64,000 nt of DNA from Cannabis sativa (lineage: Eukaryota > Streptophyta > Magnoliopsida > Rosales > Cannabaceae): assembly GCF_029168945.1 (NCBI RefSeq), contig NW_026870038.1:558001-622000 (forward strand), given 5' to 3'. The notes beneath the pieces are model-generated. The model was not told the DNA's origin. It made no database searches and saw only the letters and a list, made by a program, of their open reading frames with translations. The position numbers and the translations under genes were made by a program. Below, piece after piece: positions 35,076 to 45,295 of the stretch. Positions within the stretch are counted from its first letter, which is position 1. Every line of letters begins with the position of its first letter.

Positions 35076-36606
35076 GGTTGGTTGGTGGCCGTTGAGAATT
35101 GAATTTGGAGGGAAATTTGATGAGTTGAAGTTGAAGGGATCGACTCGAGGAGACTGCGGATTTTGTTTTAAGATTTGATTAAGAAGAAGAAGAATCGAAC
35201 CCTAGTTCGAGTACCCACATCATCACTATCTTTGTTTCTTTTTTTTATTGGACAAGTACAACCATTTTTTTAACTTATTTTATTTTTTATATATAAAATT
35301 AAAAAAGAAATCACAATAGATCTTTTCTGAACCTCTTTGATTACTTTGATAATGTTAGAAATCATGTATCATTATAAAAGTTTCATACCTTAGTATGTTT
35401 TAATTAAGTTATCGGTAACTACTTCAAAGGCCGGTTCTAAGCATAAGCATAAGCGGGTTAGGCTCGCACCTAAGGCCAACTCATTTTGGATAAATATCTT
35501 AACTACATTTTGAGAAAGGAGTCGAAAAAAATAGTGTAAACCTTCTGTAAAGAATTACTACATTAAGAATAGTGACTCATAGAGTAAAGCTCATTAATGT
35601 CTTAACCACGTAAAAATCCTTCGTATTAAATTTCTTCTAATCATTAAAACATCTCTAATCAAAGTTGTCAAAAATCTCACTCAACAGTCATAATTATTCA
35701 TATACTAAATTGTATCCTTAAATTTTGTTATTTACCAAATCACTTTTTGAACTTTAACTGTACCATATCATGCTTTTAAAATTTTCATTCATGTCAGACT
35801 TTCTATAGTATAATTAGATATGAGTCCTTAAATCAAACAATCTCAATAGTTTGAGAAATTTTTTTAACAATCTAAAAAGTTTAAAAGACATAATTTAGTA
35901 TGTGTCAAATTAAGGAGCTAAAAATTTAAATTAGCCTAAATTATATTATAATATATAATATTTAAGTTATTTATTTTATACATAATAAATCTATGATACT
36001 TTATTATTTTTAACAATAAATATAATATATAATTTTATTAATCAAAATAGAACAAGCTATAAGATATCAACAGACCCATGATCTCTATTAAAGAATAGAA
36101 AATTTTCTCCCATCAACAAATAATCCCTTGCATCGCTACTCTAATCAATTTATCATTAGATATCATAAACATTTTTTCCTCAAAAGTATTGGGTAAAAAT
36201 GATCAATGCCTGATTAAATTAGGTAAAATGATTGAATTCTAAGTTGTTATAGTTTTGTAGAATAAGGCTAAATAGCATTTTGTAAGGCTTAAACATTTCA
36301 ATAATCCAATAAAGGGTTTGAAATCCTTTAAAAGAAATCCAGGAAACAAAGTTTCACAAATCTCCATAAAACTCATAGTCACAGCTAATATAATCAGTTA
36401 CTATTGGCTAAACCTAAAAATAAAATACACTAAAATAGATAGTCAAGCAAAGCCCTGTGTGTAGTTGTAAATCATACAAACTCATACTCAATAATAAGGG
36501 TTCTCCTAAAGAAATTTATAACAAAAGAGACCACACTCATATATATTTTTAATAATTCTTTCTCTACTAGCGCCAACTCCACTGCATATTCTTGCTCGAT
36601 AAAGGA
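35076..36606. other. Intergenic DNA between TFIIIC90 and the SR gene
   Basis: The first ~150 bp should hold the TFIIIC90 promoter and 5'UTR (minus strand). The rest is AT-rich with no gene; the last part should include the SR gene 3'UTR. Confidence 0.5.
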
Positions 36607-39023
36607 TCAACCGCTGCCAGACCGCGCCTGAAAATGGAATCGAGATTAAGCAACAATAGAAGAATTAAACAATCTCATTTGTAAAGCAAAATGGTTGCAT
36701 TTATGAATTCTGACATTCTTTTCAAGTAAAGTTTGTTCTAAAGGTAAAATCATCACTTACTGGACGAGGAGATCCTGACCTCGATCTTGATCTTGACCTT
36801 GACATTGATCTCGATCTTGATTTTGTTCTTGATCTTGGCCTAGAATAGAAAACGAGTGTTTATTCAAGTCACAATTAGGATAGCAGAATGATATACGACG
36901 CAGAATTATACATAATCTTAAATGTCTCTTGAGCGACCAAAAATACCCACCTCGAAGATTTGACGGGAGAAGGCGATCTAGATCTAGACCTAGACCTAGA
37001 CATCGACCTTGACCTCGATCTAGACCTTGATACTGATGACCGGTCCACAGATTTACTGCCAGCAAAGAAAAGGAGGCATGACTTCCCCATTATATTATAC
37101 ACAACAATTGACGAAGAGAAACAAGGGATGCAAAATGAGAAAGGTTAGTACCTGCGGTTCCTTTTTGGACTTCTGCTCCTGCTGCGGCTTCTACTTACGC
37201 TCCTGGAAGGACTGGCTTCAAATTTCCTGACCTGGAAGCAGACAACACAAGCTTTACATGAATATAAGATATACCAATGAACCATTGCTATAATTGGCAA
37301 ATCAACTTGAAGCATCACAAAAGACTTAAAGCTAAGCTTCTTTTCTTTCTGTTTGGTTTCTGCTTAAGTGAATTAATGCTAAGCTAACAGTTTGTACTTT
37401 TTTTGCTCGATCTAACAGTTTCTAATTTGAAGTTTTGAACAATAAAAAATGGATGAAAGAAGGTGAGGATGCCTTCAAAAGGAGCAAAGTCAATGTCAAA
37501 TATCAGATGAAGAAATTGTCTAAAGCTGATAGAAAGGTTGAATCATTTTGTAAGGAAAATACATACCCTGATATAAGCTCTTGCCCATGGATTTCTAAAT
37601 TCGGTATCATCAAGTTTCCGAATCTGGAAAAGAAAATGAATGTTAAAATTTATAAAAAGGCTGCCAAAATGCATATGAACTACTATCTCCCACATACTTA
37701 CAGCATATTTCATGTCATCATAATTAGTATAATCCACTAGACCGAAAGTCCCTGAAAATATACAGCAATTCCAAGAGGTAAGTATTCATTTCATTTCATA
37801 TGATCATATTAACATGTCTGGCAGAAAAAAATTCAATTATTAGAAAGCAAGTTGAGTCAATTTGAACATGCCATTAAAAGCTCAATTAAACAGGAACACG
37901 AACACGAACGTTACATTTCACAAATAAAATAAACTGCTGAAGCAGACAAAATAAAATGTTTAAACTGCAAGAGAAACCAAATAAGAGTTATACCATCACC
38001 ATCACGAGAAACCTCAGCAAAACATACATCACCAGCTTTGCGCATATGATCCTGAAACCAATACACCAGAAATATAACCCACGGCAACAAATATATAAAA
38101 TATCAATACCAAGTTTTCTGTAGAGTTGAAGCATTAATACCATACCTTCAAATCTTGCCATGACGCAGAAGAAGGAAGTCCCCGCACAATAACTGCAACA
38201 AAATACACATGAATCAAACAATGAATAACAACCAAGCGAGACTAGAATCAATTGTCAGCTCAGGCTCAAACATACTTTCCTATCACATGAAATAGTATTT
38301 CGTCATTGATGAGAGTTGATGAGATAAGTACCTCGAAACTCAGAATGCCGAGAGACACCAAAGCGCCCAGTCCCACCGCCACCGCCACTACTACCACCAC
38401 CGCCACCATAGCCACCTCGACGATCACTAGAAGATGGCCCTCTACCACTGCCACCATGGGCAAGCTCAACCTGCATTATGGAGAAATAAATTAAGAAATA
38501 ACTACAAAAAAAAAATCAGAATAGCCAAAGCAAGAATACTATCTTACCCTTAAGCGGCAACCATCAAAGTTATACCCATCTCGACCCCTGATTGCATCTT
38601 CTGCATCTCGAGAACTCTCAAACTAAAACCAAAACACAAACAAGATAAGCCACATGGAAAATAAATCAGCTTTAACTCTAAATGCATCCAAACTGTGACT
38701 GGAAGCATACCTCAACAAAACAATAGCATGGAGGACGAGGTGGTATCTTCAGTTCAACATCTACTATACGACCATACTGCAAAGACAGCAGTAAAGTTTG
38801 TTAGCTTGTGGATAATTGAATCACTTCGTGAAATCATTAAACCCTTCTTAACTTCTGCTAATGAATTAATAAATTTTAGATCAAACTCAACATCACCAAA
38901 AGTTTGCACTTTGCAGTAAATAAGTTTAAAACAAACCTTATAGAACAGATCTTCAATTTCCCACTCTCTTATATCTGAGGGCAGGTTGCCGACATAAATA
39001 GTGCGAGAAAAGCGGCCACTCAT
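36607..39023 (-). CDS. Serine/arginine-rich splicing factor, SF2/ASF class (SR34/SR30-like)
   Basis: Predicted 287-residue nuclear splicing factor. Twelve coding exons join in frame: 38937-39023, 38711-38776, 38548-38622, 38332-38470, 38146-38192, 37994-38051, 37702-37751, 37567-37623, 37152-37231, 36951-37055, 36761-36839 and 36607-36627. RRM1 covers about residues 7-75 (RNP2 IYVGNL, RNP1 CYCFVEF). A Gly-rich linker follows at about 90-112. RRM2 carries the invariant SWQDLKDH signature (133-140) of the SF2/ASF group. The C-terminal ~95 residues are an RS domain with SRSRSRSRS runs. These factors select splice sites and recruit U1 snRNP. Antisense ORFs over the RS domain are artefacts. The 5'UTR is split by a long intron. 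The four Arabidopsis-type paralogues (SR30, SR34, SR34a, SR34b) cannot be told apart here. Confidence 0.94.
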
Positions 39024-40830
39024 ATTTGAAACAAGAAGATTGATTATGCAAGTTTCTCACTGCAAACAGAAAGAAATCTCATAAATGAATATTCTTAAAA
39101 TTTAAAATACATTGCAGCAACATCCACTATTCTATCCGGTTATCATCACATGTACTCTTTTGTTGATGCTACCAAAAGTAAAGCAAAAACAAAACAATGA
39201 AGCAAACCAAGAGAGCAATCCTCGAGGTGAGCCGTGCTCCACAAGCTCCATTGCTCATTTGCTCCAAGATGCTCCAAAGCAATAAATATATTGAAATAAA
39301 ATTTGATCTCCTCATCCTCTCCAGAATATTAGCAGATGTATGTATAGATCTTCTGAGAGTGAGCAAGAGCAAGAATCTCCAATTATAAAAACTAACACCC
39401 ATAACTCCACATTGAATCTCCCCATCCCTCTCTATACCCCTATGTATGATTGCAATGCTCATATTTGTCCAAGCGCTTGTCATCTATCATAAAGAAACAT
39501 CCGTGTCATGAGATCAGGCAATATTGGACATATATTTCATGCATGTGCCTACCTTACTCAACCCTCTTTATCAGCATTGAAAAACAACACTGGAACTGGA
39601 AAAACTGTTTAAAAATCCCGTAGGATCTCTAGCATGAAGTTATGTCAAGGATCAGGACTGGAATTATCACGTTTTTAATCTCTCAGCAAATACATTTACA
39701 ATATGAGTGAAAATCAACAAAGAAAATACTGAAACTAGTAGTTCATTTCCAATTTTGCATAACCATTCAAGCATTTACAAGACCAGGCAAGCACCATTGG
39801 TCTTAAAAACTTACACATGAATGTAGTTAATAAAAGGTATATTTGGTTGGTAAGAATGAAAATACAGGAATAAGAATGAAAAAAAAAAATGCACAACAAT
39901 TTTTTTTTTAGTTTTTACTCAATCTTGCGATGAAATGGTATTTCCTTCCATTTCAAAATGGAATAGACATACTAGAAAAATGATGGCAAATCATTCCATT
40001 GGAATGAATGACATTGTGTCACTACAATACTTTAAAATGCAACTAAACAAAGAAATGGAATGAAAATTGTTTCCATTCCATTCCATTCCATCCCATTTTA
40101 TTACCTCTAATCAAAAGTTGCCTAAGTTAATTGAGACTTTTTCTTATGCTAAACACTCCTTGCTTGGTACCTATTGTTTCCCTAATTCAAATTAATAAAG
40201 GGTGCTATGTAACAGTAATTCCTACAAGTGAAAAAATTTGGAACATTTTGGCCATGAAAAGTGGCCAATGTTTTCTTCTTGCCAAGTTCTTGTCTACTCA
40301 TTAACAATATAAAATGGCAAATGTCAACAGATCATTACAAAATTCAATTTCTTTTACTAATGGTGTAAAAGAAAAAGATGAAGATCACGCCAACAAAAAA
40401 TAATTTGCTATAACTGTTTTCATTCACGATTAACCACTGCCTTCAAGAATTTCTCACACGTTCAAACGCTCGTGTTTAATTCCATAAGATTTAACAATAA
40501 AATAAATAAATAAATAAATAAATCTTTTCGATGAATCAAGAACTCGAAATCCCAGCTTAAATAACTAGCAAATATAACAAGAAACTGCAATTCAAACTCG
40601 TAACCAAAACCCTAGCCAAGACATACATAAATGAGCGAGAATTGAGAAACACCGCCGCACCGAATCGGAGATTCCTGGATCCGATTGAAGAACTGGCGAG
40701 CCTTTTCTCAAGTGAGAGCACAGTCAGGATGAGAAGTAGCTGCAGAACTCGAGAGAGCTAGGGTTTTCTGGAACAGCCGAAAAAAGTGAGAGAGGAGAGA
40801 ATCTGGAACCGTTTGCTCTGTAATGTTAAC
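39024..40830 (-). promoter_or_regulatory. 5'UTR and long leader intron of the SR gene
   Basis: An acceptor TTGCAG lies at 39061-39066 on the minus strand, about 40 bp before the ATG. A CT-rich leader with AGGGTTTTCTGG occurs near 40760, so a leader intron of about 1.6 kb is likely. Long leader introns are common in plant SR genes. The intron contains a MITE-like repeat (39.84-40.12 kb) and no convincing coding exon. Confidence 0.6.
39840..40116. mobile_element. MITE-like repeat in the SR leader intron
   Basis: The left edge has TTTGGTTGGTAAGAATGAAA. The right half has TTCCATTCCATTCCATCCC followed by TTATTACCTCTAATCAAAAG, giving roughly inverted halves rich in GGAATGGAATG. This resembles abundant plant MITEs with ends like TTTGGTTGG and CCAACCAAA. 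Exact ends are not resolved. Confidence 0.5.
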
Positions 40831-40839
40831 TGAATGACA

Positions 40840-41955
40840 GACAGGTGGCGTTAGAATTAATATGGGCTTGGGCCTGTTTTATACTGGGCTTGGGCTTTTG
40901 TGGACGGTAATTAAGGCCCACTATCTAATAGCTCTGTAATGTTATTTTTAATTTTTTTTTTGTTTTAATTTATGGTTTGGGTTGTTTCGGTGGTTCCTTG
41001 GTCTAGTAAGTTTTATGTGTGTTATTATATAGATTTTAGTTGTCATTTAGGTTGCTTTGTTAGTTGCTAAATGCTATGTAAATTTCTGTAATAATGTAAA
41101 AAAATTACTTTAAAGTATAAAAATAAAAAAATCTTAAATTATATTATTATATGTTATATTTTTATATAATATTATGTATACTAAAATATTATATACTAAT
41201 AGCATTTCTAATGGGGGCAACCTTTATAGGTGTTAAAATACATACATTATTTAAAAAAATATATTTTTTATTTTCTTTCTCAATCACATAAAATTTGTCA
41301 CATTTTTCTTACAAAAACACTCTAATGGTTGATAACTCTAAAAGTTGTCCACCATGTATTAAATTAATGATTTTTTAGGTAAAAAAAAAATCTAATAAAA
41401 AAAAAATCATATGATCATTGTCTATATTGAGCAACACTTTATATAAAATTGGTCATAAAAATTAGACCATATTACATATGTATGTGACAAGACCACTACA
41501 ATGAATAACTATTAAAGATGCTCTTATGCAACAATGACCTATTATTATTAGTTACATCAACACTTTAGTCGACATAAAATAAAATATTGGTAAAGTTCGG
41601 TTAGAGATAATAAAATAGAATAGAAGAAAAGGAATTAAGGCAAGTACAGGTAATAGGTGAGGTTAGAATTGTTTGGGCTTGGGCCTTAGCTTTTATACTG
41701 GGCTTGGGTTTTCGTGTACTGATAATTAAGGCCCACTATATACCAAAGCTCTGTAACTGCTTCTTCAACTTCTTCTCTCTCCTCTTTCCCACTATTCTAA
41801 TTCCTAATTAAATCAAAATCAAAAACCCTAGCCATCTCCACCTATATATACAATCCGTATATTTTGCCCTAAAAACCCTTCGCTGTGTCAATCCAGAGGT
41901 CAAAGCTGCCGCTTCAAAAGTTTAGGGTTTCAATTCCTCTCTTTTCAGTACAACA
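40840..41955 (+). promoter_or_regulatory. Divergent promoter region between the SR gene and RPP1
   Basis: A ~100-bp block with TGGGCTTGGGCC, then CTGGGCTTGGG, then AATTAAGGCCCACTAT, then AGCTCTGTAA occurs twice in the same orientation, at 40846-40940 and 41655-41758. TGGGCY (site II) motifs are known TCP-bound elements of plant ribosomal-protein and proliferation genes. Telo-box-type AAACCCTA lies at 41824-41831 and TTTAGGGTTT near 41921, with a TATATATA box near 41842. This is the usual setting for a ribosomal protein gene. Confidence 0.65.
41199..41527. mobile_element. MITE-like insertion in the divergent promoter
   Basis: The left edge AATAGCATTTCTAATGG and the right edge, reversed, AAGAGCATCTTTAATAG are similar and inverted. 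The interior is AT-rich and non-coding. It lies between the two copies of the TGGGCY block. Edges and target duplication are uncertain. Confidence 0.45.
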
Positions 41956-43118
41956 ATGGCCAGTGAGCTTGCTTGCACTTACGCCACTTTGATTCTCCAT
42001 GATGATTCAATCCCAATCACTGTAAGACCCATTTCTTATTCAATCTCATTACGATCAAAGTCAATGTTTTTATTCATTTTCAACTTATTCCTGCAATGCC
42101 CAGATCTTGATTTTATTGAACTTGTGATTTTGATTTGGTCTTGTTTTATTTTGTTGTTTGATCATTTCTTGATAAATTTACATTTTGTGAACTTAAAAGT
42201 CTGAGAAGATTGCAACTTTGGTGAAAGCTGGGAATGTAGAAATTGAACCCTACTGGCCAGGCCTTTTTGCTAAGTTGGCTGAGAAGAAAAGCATTGATGA
42301 CCTTGTTTTGAATGCTGGATCTGGTGGAGCTGCTGGTCCTGCTACCATGGCTGCTCCTTCCGCAGGTTCTGCTGCTCCTGCTGCTGCTGCAGTTGAGGAG
42401 AAGAAGAAGGTACACATATCATTGCCCATTATCTTATTTTGCTCTTATCTTTTTCATTTCATGATTGGCCAACTATATAACTCAACCCCATGAATGTTTT
42501 TTCAAAAATAATAAGACTTTTATACACTTAAGACATAGAAATTACTTGAATTCTGTTTAGTCTTAGTTCCATTGTTATTGTTATGGTTCTTGGGTTGTTG
42601 GTTTGACTACAATAGTAGCCTTTTGACTGCCACTGCCACTTGAGGTTGAGCTCAAGTGGTTGTCTGTGTGAGTGAGTAAAGATTTTGGGCTCAAATCTAG
42701 CTGGGACTAACTAGAAATGACCAATTTGTTTTATCAATAATGGTTTCTTTTTGACTTGGCATGGATGTTTAGTCAATTTGCATGAACTCGTTGTTATTAG
42801 TTTCGTTTGGTTTCAATGCAGTCTCTACTTGAGGTTGAGCTCAAGTGGTTGTCTATGAGTGAGTGAGTAAAGTTTTGGGGTGCAATCCCAGCTGGGACTA
42901 ACTAGAAATGACCACCTTTGTTTCATCAAAAACAGTTTCTTTTTGACTTGGTCAATTTGATATGAGCTTGGTATTATTAGTTTTGTTTGGTTTCAATGTA
43001 AGTAGCTCTACTTATTTGGCTTGCTCTCTTATGGGTTTTGTTTTTTTTTATTTTGTATGTGCAGGAAGAGCCAAAGGAAGAGAGTGATGATGATATGGGA
43101 TTCAGTTTGTTTGATTAA
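41956..43118 (+). CDS. RPP1: 60S acidic ribosomal protein P1
   Basis: Predicted 109-residue stalk protein of the large ribosomal subunit; P1/P2 dimers bind P0 and stimulate elongation-factor GTPases. Three exons, 41956-42021, 42200-42409 and 43065-43118, join in frame. The N-terminal helical dimerisation region begins [17 protein letters not shown] and continues [20 protein letters not shown]. An Ala/Gly hinge follows, then an acidic tail ending [13 protein letters not shown], the conserved P-protein C terminus. Length is normal for P1. The ATG follows a CT-rich leader starting near the TATA box. The second intron (655 bp) contains a tandem SINE-like duplication. Confidence 0.97.
42639..43016 (+). 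repeat. Tandem 189-bp duplication with tRNA-like boxes (SINE-like) in RPP1 intron 2
   Basis: Two copies start at about 42639 and 42828, each beginning CTTGAGGTTGAGCTCAAGTGG. GAGCTCAAGTGGT resembles a tRNA A box. GGGCTCAAATCT (copy 1) resembles a B box; copy 2 has GGGTGCAATCCC. Both continue AGCTGGGACTAACTAGAAATGACC and a T-rich tail. This suggests a tRNA-derived SINE, duplicated with its flank. The SINE assignment is inference. Confidence 0.5.
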
Positions 43119-43474
43119 TCTTCTCATCAACAATTTGATTCCTTTTTGGTTTTTAGACAAAGTTAGGATTTTGTAAGACTCATGAGACAGTTGGAAATTT
43201 TTTACATCAAAGTTTTGGGAAATTTCTTTTTTGAGTTGGGTCATTTTTGACAGCTTGACATAAACTCTAATTGAATGTCTAAACACTAAAAAATTTATCT
43301 TCTCATTCAAAAATTATCAGTTTTGCTTTATCTTGTTTTGTTTTATTCTTCTTTAATTCAATTACATCAAACCTCTCTAATTTGATGCATACCCAACCTC
43401 CCCTACTTTCTTTGGTTGTATTAAATGAAAATGTAATAACAAAGCAAATTTATTATTGAAAAGCAGTGTTCATT

Positions 43475-43800
43475 AATCAAAATATTAGACCTCCCGGTCA
43501 TTACAAAAAATGTTCATAGGGATAGATGCTACATCAAGGCACCCAAAGCGGTTTTGGGAAAACACTCATATGGCCACATTGTGTGCTATAAAATTACAAG
43601 TTCAACTAATAAAAGAAGAAATTATTAAAAAGAAATAGTTTTCAACTTCCCATTTAGGGTTGAAGCCGTTGAGTGAGTTGATCACTACCTTAGAATCGCT
43701 TTCTATCAAGATAAAATTATATCCTTTGCCACTTCAAGAGCCAAGCAAACCGCAGGATATTAGACTTCATTTCCTTATGATCACCACCCTCTTTAGGAAA
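43475..43800 (-). pseudogene. LINE 3' end with RNase H relic (copy 1, minus)
   Basis: Read on the minus strand this matches the plus-strand copy at 44070-44435. Shared landmarks are CTTGAAGTGGC, GAAAGCGATTCTAA, CAACTC, CAACGGCTT, GAACTTGTAATTTTAT, AATGTGGCCA and CCTATGAAC. It carries the decayed RNase H-like end of a LINE ORF2. Confidence 0.65.
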
Positions 43801-44069
43801 TTTGGCCAGTTGCTGTTTAGCCCAAGGCTGGAATATGATTCATATCCCATGGTTCCATTTCACCGTTCACGCATGCCCATCTTTCAATATCAAACTTTCT
43901 GCACCCATAAATTGGAAGTTGAACATATTCATACCACAAATGTTAATATACTAAAATGAACATGTAGAAAGTTTGAACGATCTTATTTCATGTAGAAGGT
44001 CTTTAAAATGAACATGTTGCTAGAGACTAAGTAAGGTGCTTTGGGTGCATAGGGCAAAGTTGGATTTTT

Positions 44070-44435
44070 CAGATGCTTTATGTGGTGAGGTTGTTGTTGT
44101 TTGTCTGTCTCTTGAAGTGGCTAAGGACAAGGCCACAACTTTATCCTGGTGGAAAGCGATTCTAAAGTGGTAATCAACTCCTTCAACGGCTTAGATCCTA
44201 GATAGGAAATTGAGAACTATTCCTTATTTTGTAAAAAAATCTTTTCTTCCTTTGTTGGTTGTTTAGTTTGTATTACTGCTAGAACTTGTAATTTTATGGT
44301 TCATAATGTGGCCAAGTGAGCTTTTGGCCATAATCAGTTTGGTCATCTTGCCATCTTGTCTATTCCTATGAACTTATTTTGTAACGATCAGGAGGTCTGA
44401 AATCTATTTAAATGAACGTTTCTTTCAAAAAAAAA
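44070..44435 (+). pseudogene. LINE 3' end with RNase H relic and poly(A) (copy 2, plus)
   Basis: One frame reads VESDSKVVINSFNGL, then SSFVGCLVCITARTCNFMVH, NVAKWAFGHN and PMNLFCNDQEV. This is the pattern of the RNase H-like domain at the end of plant LINE ORF2. It ends in a short poly(A) run after AACGTTTCTTTC near 44425. Frameshifts upstream show decay. It is the inverted partner of 43475-43800. Confidence 0.65.
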
Positions 44436-44632
44436 ACGATCTTATTTTCCTGCACCTATCACTTCATTAAACATGTTACTTTTTGTTTTTATTTTTTTAT
44501 AAATAAAGAATATTCATGTATATTTTGAAAGTACTGAAAGTCTTTAGAAAATAATCATAAATAATATATGCATGGGGAATATTGATTTTTTGGAGAAATA
44601 TTTCTAATTTTAGAGTTTAATTAATACAACTT

Positions 44633-44962
44633 TATACCTTGTATTTTATAAAAGATACCGATCGAACTCTTTATTTTGTTAAATAACAAAATGAATACTG
44701 TATTTTTCAAAATGATATAAAATAGTACATCGAGACCTGAGCTTAATCTTTAATATTTTTTTTATAATATAACTAACTAGAAAACAATTTTCAGTACGAA
44801 CAGTTGTAAAAAATATAAATAATTTTATCATAACACTTTTAGATTATATCATTTTGAAAAATACAATATTTAATTTATTATTTAATAAAACAAATAATCT
44901 AATCAGTAATTTTTACAAAATGCAAGTTGGAATTCAAAACGGTATCTACCCAAAAATATATT
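44633..44962. mobile_element. Fold-back MITE, copy 2
   Basis: Inverted arms TTGTATTTTATAAAAGATACC / TTTTTACAAAATGCAAG and TATTTTTCAAAATGATATAA / ATATCATTTTGAAAAATACA flank an interior with ACGAACAGTTGTAAAAAATA. The same layout and interior occur in copy 1 at 4436-4955. Confidence 0.6.
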
Positions 44963-45295
44963 GCTTCAAAAAGATAACATCATGGAAATATAGGTGGAAA
45001 ATATCGATTTTTAATTCCTTAGTTTGGATAACATCTTTTGGGTGGATTCTACTGTCATTGGCATACATAAACTCAAGTGTTGGTTTTCTGTTGACAACAC
45101 TAATTACAAAATGTGAGCATTATTTATAGCATTGGCATGGCATATAGAGTTCAATTTGTTCACTTGATCAGCATATAAAATTCAGTATATTTCAACTCAA
45201 AAACTTCAGGACTAAATTCCCATTTCATTTTCCTTTTTTCCTTTTCAATATAATAAGTACAAAGAAAACTATAATTTTTAGTTGATTGAAGAAGA

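Noticed and set aside
36960..37148. Plus-strand ORF rich in Asp-Leu repeats
   Set aside because: It is the antisense of the Arg-Ser domain of the SR splicing factor.
43660..43959. 99-residue plus-strand ORF
   Set aside because: It is the antisense of the minus-strand LINE 3' end.
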